Assembly (NCBI GenBank): GCA_963920575.1
Contig: OY986969.1
Location: forward strand, 25,645,434-25,709,433
Source: Narthecium ossifragum
Taxonomy: Eukaryota > Streptophyta > Magnoliopsida > Dioscoreales > Nartheciaceae
DNA: 64,000 nucleotides
Reading direction: 5' to 3'
Positions 36,348 to 47,440 of the stretch are shown in pieces. A program made the translations under genes and the position numbers. The notes under the pieces were generated by a model. That model did not search any database. It was not told the DNA's origin and worked only from the letters and a program-made list of their open reading frames with translations. Position 1 is the first letter of the stretch; every line of letters starts with the position of its first letter.

Positions 36348-37963
36348 GGCGGCTTCGATTGGATCCCGTATCTTATCGAAGGCGGTCTCGTTGGAGATGA
36401 AGAACCAGTTGGGGATGGGGGGTTTCGTTCCTGGGTTTTGATCGCAGGGGAGGAAGAGAGAGAGAGAAAAGAGACCCGACTCGAACCGAGAAGGTCGGGT
36501 CGGGTAGGGTAGCGTAGCAATATGACTAGCGCATCAGAGTTTTTGATAAATGCACCCCAAATTTTAAAAATATAGTTTTTTTCATAATATTCCTAATTTA
36601 CCTTAGCATCCTCTACCTCCCTCCCGACCTGGTCGGCGACCATCGACCTAAAAGCATGCGTCCACATCGGCTCTTCATTCAAACCCTGATGCTCGTTCGA
36701 GTATGATTGGCCGATTCAACTTATATTGAGCGGTGGATTATGACCTAACGATAATTGCTAGGTCATATTGACCGATTCGAGTTATATTGAGCATCCTCCT
36801 CTGCCCACTCACAATCGATCCATGCATCAACCGTCGCTTCAACCGTCTAGCTCAAAATGCAAACTTCATTGCTCACGATCGATCCATACATCCTTCTCTA
36901 TTCATGCACAATCGATCCATTCATCAACCCTCACATCGATCGTACGTCATGCGCATTCCAAAATCATTCATTCTTCCCTTATAAGATATCTACGGTACAT
37001 AGAAACCGTTCAAATAAGATATATATATATGGTATATAGAAACCGTTCAAATAAGATATATATGGTATATAGAAACCGTTCAAAATAAGGTATGTATGGT
37101 ATGTAGAAACCGGTTGTATGTTCGGTTGGAACCAACCGAACATTTTAAGTATGTTCGGTCTTTCGCGTCGTATTCTTCACTGTCATTTTCTGACTGAGAG
37201 TCACCAACCGTTTGATCCTCATCATATACCTTCAGTGCACTGAGGACCTTGGAGATAATGTGTCGAAGAAGTTCAGGGGTCGGTCACAGCAATGATGGGG
37301 GTCTCGAGTTGAAGACGACGGTGAAGAAGCTATTTGAGTCAAATAGCTAAAGGATATGTTGGGTATTAATTAAAAAAATATTTACTATGATGTTTCGAGA
37401 GAATAAGACGGTCTAAAGTGACCGCTACTGGTAACCTCGTGTAAAATCAATCACCTGAAACCATAAAGCCAGGAGGATGTAGGTCATCGATAGAAGTTGA
37501 TACGCACTTGAGGTCCATTGATATGAGAATAAATTTCATAAATAACTCCACTTATTTCACAATTTATCCTCAAACATAATTTCCTTTATTTTAAATAATT
37601 ATTACAAAATTATTTTTATTTTTTATTTTATTTTTTACTTTATTTTTCTCTTATTTCAAATAATCATTACAAAGTTATTCTCATAATAAAATCCGTTAAC
37701 CGTTCAATCTCTATTTCTATAATTACATCTCATCACATTGACATCATCCAACAAGACAACCATAAAAATTGAAATTTACAAATGCTTAAATAACAAAATA
37801 AGCACTTTCTTCACATTGGCATTGCCAAAAAGGTTGTATCGAAAATAGAAGTTTATGAATTAAACTCATTGGAAAATTCGCTTCACCGAAAAGAAATGGG
37901 AAAAAAAGCATCTCATGTCACTGCAAAATTCATAAACTTCCGAGCTTAGTCAAGAAATCACAA
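36348..37963. other. MIP3 promoter and eS10 3' region with small tandem repeats
   Basis: Directly upstream of MIP3 is its leader. From 36700 the sequence contains paired phrases (ATTGACCGATTCGAGTTATATTGAGC-like, and CAATCGATCCAT three times). A tandem array follows at 36992-37112. From 37530 it is very AT-rich. No gene is seen. Confidence 0.55.
36992..37112. repeat. Short tandem array (about 34-bp unit, four copies)
   Basis: Four diverging copies of a unit containing GGTATATAGAAACCGTTCAA and a variable ATAT stretch. The last copy drifts to GGTATGTAGAAACCGGTT. Confidence 0.75.
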
Positions 37964-40768
37964 CTACTCCATAGATGATGCAGTTCCAGCTGCATACCCG
38001 CCGCCACCCCGGCCAAACCCAGGCCTACCACCAGACCCCTGCACATATTAAAGATGAAGATTAACAAGTTGGTATGTGTGATACCATCCAAGAGCAGGAA
38101 TAACAGAATCATCATAGACGTGGACATCAATCTGCATCTAAGGCAGTCCATCAATCAAACTTAGCACTATTAAGCAGGTTGGATCCATAGATCTTTTCTA
38201 CACAAATAAATAACATAACAGAAATGAAAGTAAGCCCTAGGCATGATCTATCAAATATTTCTTTGCCGGCTTGTTACATTCAAATTTGCAGTGCATGCTA
38301 TCTACATCCAGATTTTTAGTTCAGCAAGATCTAAGCAATCGAAAGCTTTAGCAAGCAAAAAGTTTCAAGTTAAGCATCAAGTAAGCAACGCACAAAGATG
38401 CTAATACCTGCATGGATAAGTTTCGTGAGAGAGGTGAAATGGTCATGCTAGATCAACCAGAATAGTGTCGCATATAATATGACGGAGAATGACGTAAAAC
38501 AAGCAACATCTTGATTGCAATCATTATACACAGAATCTTGTAGGACCACATCAAAGCATGATAAACGAGAACCAAGTTGAGAGTGATACACAAACCCAAG
38601 GTGAACAAGGGAAAAGAAAAACCATCAGAGTTGGATTGGAAGTCAGCCCAGACACCTTTGAAAGAATGTCTCAGATGACCGTCGTGATAGAATTCTCATC
38701 ACATGGTTATCTTTCCTTTAGACCAACGGATACAAAGAGAAAATAATGAGGGCTCTCGCTCAACGGAACAAAGATACGCCAGGGATAACAGGCTGATGAC
38801 TCCCATGGGACAGATGGAAAATGCATACAGTAACTCGGAAAGAAAATTTATAAATTTCGATAATGGGTAATGGAAAAACTTCATCATTAAAATAAATGTA
38901 ATCCTGTAAAACAAACACAGCAAATTACAGTCAATTGTAAGAAGAAAAATAGCTTTGGGATAAAAGAATCGCAGAGGCCCCTCTGATATAGTAAACAATA
39001 AAGATCAGACAAAAAAATATGAAGAAACTGGGTAACAAGTATAGTTTGAGATCAGACTGACGTGCAAATTAATCAACAGAGCAACTGACTAGCAGCATCT
39101 GATTAATGATTCTTCTCTTGGAAGTCGCATCATTTCCCAAACTTAAAAAAGTTGATCACTACGACAAAATAGAATCTAAAAAATGAGGGAAAAAACTTGA
39201 TTTATTCACTGGATATTCCATGTCGTGTTGCAACTCAAATTCCACTTAATCTCTTCAGAGTCCCCATCCCTTTTCCTCCCCCTAGAGTCTGCTCTCGGAT
39301 AATATCATCCCAACAATGGAGTACAATCATCAATATAGCATCTCATCAAACCAACTCTTTGAAGAAGAAAGCAGAAGGCTACTGAAGACGCTCAATAGTG
39401 TAGCCTACCAGTTTCACATTGAAAGAAATACACACCTCAAAGAACGACAACCCTATCAAGAAACGATCAGTAAAAGCTAGACAGCATCAAATGCAAAATC
39501 ACAAAGGAAAAGCTTCACCACATCTAACCAACTTCAATTTTGAGTCATGCAACGGCCATAGCAAATATATATTGCAGGTGAAGGAAAACTCAATGAAGAT
39601 ACCGATCCACAGCTTGGAATACTGAAAGAGCAAGCAAAACGGATGCTTTGCATTGAATAACTCGTTAACCAAAATACCTAAATTTAAGTAGTTTCACATA
39701 TATTCCTTCGAGAGTCTAGTTTTGAGAAGGATTAGCACTTATGTTCTAGTCACGTCTACCATTTAAAAGTCACAAGTTGTTATTCAATGCAAAATGTTAA
39801 TTCTAAAAAACCCTGCATTAAAGAGGAGTCTTCCACATATGTGATATTATCAACTAACAAAACCACTTCATTACTTGCAAATCAATAACCCGTAAAGATT
39901 TGCAGCATATATCAAACATAAAGGATGCATACCCTGAACGATGGCTGGAACTCTGGAGGAGCACCACCCTTGTCGCCTCCACCAAAATCACCAGGAGGCC
40001 CACCACGAGGACCTCCACGATACCCATCCCTGTCTCCAAACCTCGGCCTATCTCCCTCGAATCGAGGTGGCCCCCTAGCCAATATAAAGAACCGTATAAG
40101 CTCAAAGCACCATAAACTATGGGTCGCCAAAACACGGAAAATGAATCAACAGGCACACACGAACTATAGCACCAGAAATAAAACAAAATAAAATATCAAA
40201 GAGAACTCCGCAAATTTATTAGGGAAGATAGATAGGGGTGATACCTTGGGCGGTCACCAGGAGGACCCGCGCCAAATGGGCGGGAGGGTGGCTTGGCAGA
40301 CTTCTTTAGGGTGGCGGGGACGATCTCAGAGGGGAGGTTGAGGAAGGTGCGGAGATGCTCGATGCCCTCATTTGTGAGGTACCAGTAGTAATACATCCAC
40401 GCGAAGGTCTCCCTCACGTACTCCTTCGACTTGAAGCTCTGCATCAGCTTGATCACCTGAAGGTTTGGAACATCGATCTCCGGGTGCTTCTCGAGATTAT
40501 AATCCTTCTTGGCGTACAGCACACCCTCTAAAATGACAGCCAACGAAATACACAAAAAAAACCATCAGAAACCAAACCCTAACCCCAACTCTACGCAAGA
40601 AAGCCGCAAATCGAGATTAGGGTACCTTGGAAGAGGTACTTGCAGATCTCATGGCGGTTCTTCTTGGAAATGATCTGAGAAAGAGGATAGATAGCAATGT
40701 TAGATGAAAACAAACACTCATAATAGTGAGTGGAGAATTCGAAACCCTAACCCTAGATTTCTCACCAT
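37964..40768 (-). CDS. RPS10: 40S ribosomal protein eS10 (RPS10)
   Basis: Five coding pieces: 40768-40766, 40674-40626, 40527-40245, 40074-39933 and 38038-37964. Total 552 bases, 183 residues. The ATG stands alone before the first intron, and exon 2 begins [16 protein letters not shown], the invariant eS10 start. The core has [20 protein letters not shown] and [20 protein letters not shown]. The C-terminus is Arg/Gly/Asp-rich ([19 protein letters not shown]) and ends AAGTASSME. eS10 sits at the beak of the small ribosomal subunit, contacting the mRNA entry region. A read-through frame from the isolated ATG would give an unrelated peptide, so splicing right after ATG is required. Intron 4 is 1.9 kb and contains a large-subunit rRNA-like fragment. 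Confidence 0.95.
38744..38812 (+). other. Organelle-type large-subunit rRNA fragment in eS10 intron 4
   Basis: About 65 bases, from GGGCTCTCGCTCAACGGA to GACTCCCATGGGAC, resemble domain V of 23S-type rRNA. The stretch contains AGGGATAACAGGCTGAT, a near-universal sequence of the peptidyl-transferase region. The flanks and the neighbouring GATACGCC differ from a good rRNA, so this looks like an old insertion of organellar, probably mitochondrial, DNA. It is too short to be a gene. Confidence 0.6.
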
Positions 40769-40951
40769 GGCTGCCGCTTCAAGGAGCCGCGATGCGTAAC
40801 AGCCGGAGCGCCGAAACCAGAGAGGGAGTGGACATACCCTAAAGCCCGAGATGGTGGGTTTATAGTAGGCTTATCGGGTGAAGAATCTATATAGGTCCCG
40901 GCCCACAGAACTGCGCAAAAGGGTCCGAGTAAGCTGGGAGGCCTAGGCCCA
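40742..40951 (-). promoter_or_regulatory. Telo-box and site II elements at the eS10 5' end
   Basis: TGGGCC (site II) occurs on the minus strand at 40951-40946 and 40905-40900, roughly 130-185 bases upstream of the eS10 ATG. Telo-boxes AAACCCTAA lie on the plus strand at 40742-40750 (in intron 1) and 40575-40583 (in intron 2). This combination is characteristic of plant ribosomal protein genes. Confidence 0.55.
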
Positions 40952-42187
40952 AACCGTACCTGAGGCCAGACTTCACCATATCCGCATGCGCTGCGCACGT
41001 GCTGCAACTCCGGCAGGCCAGGCCAACCTGACATAGGCCTTTGCTATACCCTCGGAATGTTTTTGGGTGGAATGGTTGGAATGGTACGTGATTCTAGCGT
41101 TTCATTTGTTTGTTTCAATTGACTGGGTTTCATTCGAGTCCAAACCCATTCCAAAATAGTCAGTTTTCAGCCAAATGTTTTCGACAGATTTTGTCCCAGA
41201 AACACGTTCCAGGGTTATTTTCCGACACATGGAGGGAATTCGATCCCAGCCCCATTCCAACCTATACCAGCCCCATTCCAACCTATACCAGCCCTAGCGG
41301 AATGTTGTTCTCTACCCCCATGAGTTCTCTCACGATGGCTTCTTCCTCCTTCATCCTTCACGGCCAGATTTAGGACCCCCTCCCTCCCTTGATTCTCTCG
41401 TTCCGCCATCACCCAAGGAAACCACGAGATCCTCTCCTCCAACCTCAAGCGGTCACCCTTCTTTCTCATCGGCACTGTCAAGAGACCACGGGGTGTACCT
41501 GGATCTCGTAGCCTGTGATCAAGGGATCCGAAGGATGGTGATTGAATCTGATTCACGGCTGGGGACTCCATTGGGCTAATGATCGAGGGATCCAGAAGCT
41601 AGTGATTGAATCTGATTCACGGATCAATGTGGACATTCTTAATGGGATCCATTTATGACCGGCTGAAGTGGGAGAAACAGCTCAAGACATATGGGGGGCC
41701 TTCTTGGCTTTTACTCTGTTATTTAACAGGGCCGATTGTGTTGCCCGTAGATGTCGCCATTCCCCGTCTTAGTTGTGTTGGGACTATGGTCTAGATAGGA
41801 CCTTAGCCTTTGGCTTGACTAACGAAAGGGGGGACCAAAAAATAAGCTATGCTCCACCATGGTGGAGCAATGAGAGGCCAATTTTACCCAACGCCATATA
41901 CAAAGGAAAGTTTTGTTACAAAACAAACCACATGAATGAGACCATTTTATGATATATATATATATAGAAGTGAGTTCATGACAGGGATTTATGAACACAG
42001 GGCGAAAGTGAAACCCCAACAACTCAATTTGGACGGATATCTTTGAAGCACTTATGAACCAACAATATCCTGAGGGCCTGTTTGGGGGTGGAGCGGGCTT
42101 CAGGAGGAGGCTTCATAGATGTTTGATCCGGTGAGGAAAAGACCCAATCATGTCCGAGCATCATCAGCGAGAATCCATGGATTTTGT
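40769..42187. other. eS10 promoter to RLCK 3' end
   Basis: After the eS10 promoter comes sequence with CCATTCCAACCTATACCAG twice (about 41261-41300) and GTGATTGAATCTGATTCACGG twice (about 41539-41622). At 42071-42085 TGA is followed by GGGCCTGTTTGG, the end of the MITE type seen at 3461, but I cannot find its other end. No gene is supported. Confidence 0.5.
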
Positions 42188-45150
42188 TTACTCTTCAACC
42201 TTTCTCCATCTCGCAGACCGGTTGAGGTTGCTGCCGCTGTCGTAACCGTTGCTGTCTCCTGGTTCTGCCACCGGTTTCTCTAACAAATTTGTTTCGCCAT
42301 GTGGACTGCCACGGTAGGTTTTCCCCGCATCTCGTCCAGTTCGCCGGTCCTAAAAGCATCAGTACAAAGTTGGTTATCCTCACTAAGGGAAATTGTTACA
42401 AAGACAATATGTTATAAATTGGCAGGCATTCCGAATAGAACACAATTTAAGCCGGTTTCTGAGAAAGGTCCATTTGGACAAAATCATTGAATAGGGTCAT
42501 GTAATACACCTCATGGAGTACCATGGTAAGAATATGCAACCAGGCAGGCAACAACAAAGAGTTCATGGACATGTCACAACTCACAAGCCGAATTGCAGAA
42601 GCTTAGGCAGAAGTCAAAAATCAAATCGCAGGAAGCTTTATCAGCCAAAAGGCAGGCAAGGCAAACCAATGATCATGTTTCATGAGTCCAGAAATTGATG
42701 AGACCCTGATGAAATGAGATAGATGAACACAAAAAAGGTTTTTGATGCGTTCAGTTGAAGACAGGAAGTAACAAATATCATAGGCTATGATATTCTGACC
42801 TTTTCAAAATGGAATAGCTTAATTAGCAGCAGAAAAAAATTCATCAGGCCTGAAGAACAAACAATGGGAAAACAAAACAGAAAGAAAATAGCCTGCCGCT
42901 CACACATAAATTGTTGAAGCTTGATCATGTACATATCAGATGCAATAGACAAGGAACATACTAGCATTGACGATAAGTACTCTGTATATCTTATAAATCA
43001 AGGAAAATATGAGCAAGAATATGATAGTATGACTTACATCTCTATAGGGGAAATCATCAACTTCAAGCATGTGTATAACGTGACCCATCTTTGGCCGCTT
43101 TGTTGAATCGGGGTCCACGCAGCGAAGTGCTACCAACAGAGCCCTTTTCAATGCCCTCGAAGATGGTTTCTCAGGCAGCTTAGGATCCAAAACACCCTCG
43201 GAATTACGATTGCTGACCATCACTTTCAACCATTCAACCAAATTGACCTGAAGAAAATCCAATCGCCGACCTGCTAAGTAAATCTGATGGCCTTGCGGAC
43301 TACCTGCAAATAGTCGGAAGGAAGCTGACTACTAACCTCTCCTGGTGGCCTGCTGTAGTCAACCGGATTTCGACCAGAAATGACCTCCATAATAAGAATG
43401 CCAAAACTGTAGACATCGCTCCTCTCATTCAACATACCGGTGCTGGCGTATTCGGGAGCCACGTAACTATCAAAGTGACATGAGAATAATTACACCCCTC
43501 ATGCTAGAAGATGACAACATATAATACCATCAACAAATAAGAAGGAAACATTTAAGAGAAGTATAATTAGACCAACCCAAATGTCCCCATGACACGTGTA
43601 GTCACATAGGTCCTTTCTGATCCCAAGAGTTTAGCAAGACCGAAATCTGAAACCTTCGAGTTCCATTGCTTATCAAGCAATATGTTGCTTGACTTCACAT
43701 CTCGATGAACTACCTTGGGTTCAAGTCCCTCATGCAAGTACATTAACCTGAAAACAGTTAAGTTGCAAATCAGAAAATTGCGAAAGATGATCAACATGTA
43801 AAAGTCAAACACAACGAGCAGCATTTATCCTACCCTTTAGCCGTTCCAAGTATAATTTTCATGCGAATCTCCCATGTAAGAGGACTGACAGGCCCAACAT
43901 CCCCATGCAGCCATTGCTCTAAGTTACCATTATCTACATACTCATAAACAAGCATCCTGCATAGCAAAGCAGCAAGAAGATAAAAATGAGCTCTCTACTG
44001 CTACCTACATGTTAAAAAACTCTTGTTCTGCTTTACCATTGGTTCTTTCCTTAAAAAAATGTCAAGCAGTGCATAGTTAAAATGAGTACCTATGAGCACC
44101 TTCTGCACAATAGCCAAGCAACCTCACCAAATTCTTGTGCCGAACACGACCAATAGCATCCACTTCGACCTTAAATTCCCTCTCAGCTTGGCCCCTGAAG
44201 ATTCAACACCGGCAACATGATAAGAACTATAGGACAAACAATTTCCAGCTCGCATGAGTCCTGCTATCTTTAGTTGCAAATCAAGAACAACAGTCCACTT
44301 AAGTTGATTAGAAGTTCATACAATCATTACTGATTACAACCGACATCAGAAAGACACCTTTTAGTTTCAATCAATGAACTTGGAAACATTCTAACACAAG
44401 TAACATATGAATCTACAAAAAAGAAGAAACTGGGCAAATAAATAGGTACCTGTTATTTAGCAAATTCTTGACTGCAACCTGAGTACTATCCTCCAAAACA
44501 CCATGATACACAATCCCATACCCACCTTCTCCGATCACATTCTCATCAGAGAACATATTAGTAGCCAACTCGAGCTCCCTAAGAGTGTACCAATGTCCCC
44601 AGCCCAAGTGCGAGACCTCCGGGGCGGCGGGCGGGGCCTGGTCGGCCGATCGGCTCTCTCCGCTCCCATGCGAAGACCCACCTCCCCCTCCACTCCCACG
44701 CTCCGGATACGTAACCCTATGGTCCTTGCCAAGCTGTATCTGAATCTTATTCAACCCAATTGGGCTCTCCTCCTCCGACGGCACGAGCAATGCCTGCCGC
44801 TCTATAGACCCATTAAAGGGATCCGCGGACTCCGGCAGCGTGGTTTGGAGGATATGGGCAAGCGGCTTCGGGTCCGAAGAGCGAGATGGGTCGATGCGGA
44901 TCTCTTGGATTTCTTTGGTGATGTTTGGGACGGTGAGCTTCCTAGAGGTTCTCGGCGGCTGGGTGGAGGTGGGGGTGGAGGTGGGGGTGGTGGTGGCTCG
45001 CTTAGAGGCAATCCAAAGAGAGATGAATACAAGGATGAGCACGAAGGCGGCGCCGACGCATATCCCGACGATGACCCACAAGTGCAAACCGAAGATGAAG
45101 GTGCGCTTCGAGAGCTCGTCGTTCAGCATCGGACGGCTGTAATCCGACAT
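42188..45150 (-). CDS. Transmembrane receptor-like kinase (At1g01540 type)
   Basis: Seven exons: 45150-44450, 44194-44090, 43956-43834, 43747-43577, 43466-43337, 43247-43038 and 42349-42188. They give 533 residues. There is no ectodomain: a short N-terminus is followed by one helix at about 24-47, then a Thr/Pro-rich and Gly/Ser-rich cytosolic linker. The kinase is complete: GEGGYGIVY at 207-215, lysine K228, HRDVKSSN at 324-331, DFG at 344-346 and MAPEYAS-like APE block in exon 5. The phrases [20 protein letters not shown] and [12 protein letters not shown] are diagnostic of this plant family, whose role is mostly undefined. The last exon is not obvious as a long frame, but it continues in phase ([14 protein letters not shown]) and resembles the family's C-terminus. 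An upstream in-frame ATG at 45168 would add six residues; I prefer 45150 because relatives start MSxYD. Confidence 0.92.
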
Positions 45151-45516
45151 CCTTGGCTTCTTCTCCAAAGAGCTAGCTAGAATGTAGTAATGGAGATTGC
45201 AAGAGTCACAGGAGGGTCTCTACCAAAGATGCAAACTTTGGAGTTTTTCCAGAAGGTAAAAGATCTCCTTAAAAATTAGATTTTGGGAACAGAAGAGGCG
45301 GTGGCGAGACTGCCATTGTTGTTCTAGATGCAAAAGAATGAATTTTGATTCACTAAATAAAGAACAGAGAGTTGGACAATTGGATGGATGATCATAGCAA
45401 GTGTTCTAAGACTGCAAACGAGCCAATTTGGCTGAGGAGAAATGCTCTTGGAGCGAAGAAGATTACCTATGGAGACCCGCATGAGGGGTTAAGGTAAGGT
45501 GGCCACCTCTAGAAGA

Positions 45517-45566
45517 GCAGAGAGAGACAGAGAGACAGAGAGAGAGAGAGACTGGAGAGAGAGGGG
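45517..45566. repeat. GA-rich microsatellite upstream of the RLCK
   Basis: An imperfect AGAGAGACAGAGAG run in the leader or promoter of the kinase gene. Confidence 0.7.
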
Positions 45567-45717
45567 TGGCTGCAGCTGGCAGTGATGGGACACCAGAATA
45601 ATTAGAAACCTCCAAATAAAAGTAAAAACTCTGCCCATTAGATTTAAGACTCCATTAACCCTCTTTGGCGTGACTAGGATTGCAGTAGGTAGGATGCCTA
45701 TCAGTAGTCAAAGGGGG

Positions 45718-45743
45718 TGTGGGGGGGGGGGGGGGGGGGGGGG
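45718..45743. repeat. Poly-G tract
   Basis: An almost unbroken run of more than 20 G with one T near its start. Such tracts are prone to polymerase slippage, so its length in the assembly may be unreliable. On the strand shown it could form G-quadruplexes. Confidence 0.8.
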
Positions 45744-47440
45744 TCCTGGGGGTGATGCAAGGAATTTGATGGGCAGCCCATCATATGATGATGGATCTTG
45801 AGGTTGTGTATGTTAATAGGCAGATTGGAAACCAGATCCGCAAGAGAATTGTGTGTGTTTTACTACCATGGGTCTTAGACTTATCTGACCTACAGGGTAA
45901 TGTAGCCACTCAACTGTTATAAAAAAAAAAACTAATGGCAGCCCTTGGATTTGAACTGTGAGCGCATTTTGGAAGCATGGGATTCATTGATGTCAGGGAA
46001 TAGTTAAATAGTTGGAGCCATTGGGTTTGGAGCCTTTAGTTATTAAATGCTTCTGGTCTCACTGGAATACCTCTCCTCTCCCCACCACGATTCAAATCAC
46101 CCTCCTTATTAGCCCTTCCTCCCATGGGATCATGTGTGTGACTTCAATGGGCCATAATTTTTAGGTTCCTCCTCGTCTTAAGGTGCAAAACAGATGTGTA
46201 TGATATTTTTTTCAGTGCGTCTTCTCTTTCAAATAAATATCTGGGAAAGTCAAGAAGGTGAGCTATATTCTGACTTTGGTGGCAAGAGCACTAGCTGCAC
46301 TACTCAGGGTGATCATTTATATTTAAAAAAAGATTCATTTACATGCCAACATTACATATGATTAAATCAGTAGTGATGTAGTAGTGATGTACCGATTTAA
46401 GTTCGTGTGCAGTATACATGTCACGTGAGTATGTACATAAATAAATGCTCTTTATACTTTGTATCTTATATATGGGGCATTCCTGTCATCTCGTGTCTTG
46501 TAATCGAAGTGGACTCTCTTTCCCATGGCCGCTATATGAGAAAGATTGTGTGTGAATGGGGGGAGAAGGAAGACACTGTTCATCAGCATGAACCTAATAA
46601 GTCCTTATCATCAGGACATGGACTGGATTATCAGTAACCTTAAGTTAATTATATACTTTGCACTTAAGCTATATGTTTGCCTGAAGACCATCAAAACGAT
46701 GGACTGAGATATTAAATGAGGCATGCTTTCTCAAGCAATCTTTATCTACCGACACAATGAGCAGTGGGTACATTAATTTTGATATAGTAGTTGGTCCAAA
46801 TATCTTAACCTGGAAACTTTCATCAAGTATGATTGGATACTTCAGACAAGGACCATCCAGCTAATTGTAGGGATGGTTGACATATAGATGCTAGATGTTA
46901 TTCCTTCTAGTTGATGTGGTTCTTTCAAATCTAAAACAAAGTAGCAATGTACATAGATGCACCTTTCTATGTTTTTGGCATAAAGATTTGGTCTCAGAAA
47001 GGACTTCAAAAAAAATGGCTGCCAACTAACACTACTGAGAGCGATTGATTCTGTTTTTGATATGACCACCACGTAACTACGTAAAGGCTCTTCCATAAGA
47101 AAAAACAAAAGTTTCGCTTGGATCAGACTCCTCAAAAATAAGTATTCAGACTTCCAAACATTTCAGAATTACTTGAAGAGGCACAAAAGAGAGAGATAGA
47201 TGTGAGTCATCAGAAATGGCAAACAAAAAAAAAGGTTATGAATGATGGACAGGTTACAGCAGAAACCTATGAAATGAATGACAAACATGTTACTGCAAAA
47301 CATTGACTACACAACATGCTGGTATAAGTCTAATAAGCAACTAATCATCGACCTCAAAGCCTCCGATACGCTCTCTCGTTGCTCGGATATCTTTGCCTGT
47401 TCTTTTACTGAAGCTATCTCCAGGACTCCAGGACTCCGTT

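Larger units (their letters stand above)
45151..47440. other. RLCK promoter to NAPRT 3' end
   Basis: Contains the kinase leader, microsatellite, poly-G tract and AT-rich sequence. The right end should be the NAPRT 3' UTR. No other gene is seen. Confidence 0.55.

Noticed and set aside
36768..37088. 106-codon frame near the small tandem array
   Set aside because: Its C-terminal half is a translation of the tandem repeat (repeated MVYRNRS); no gene.
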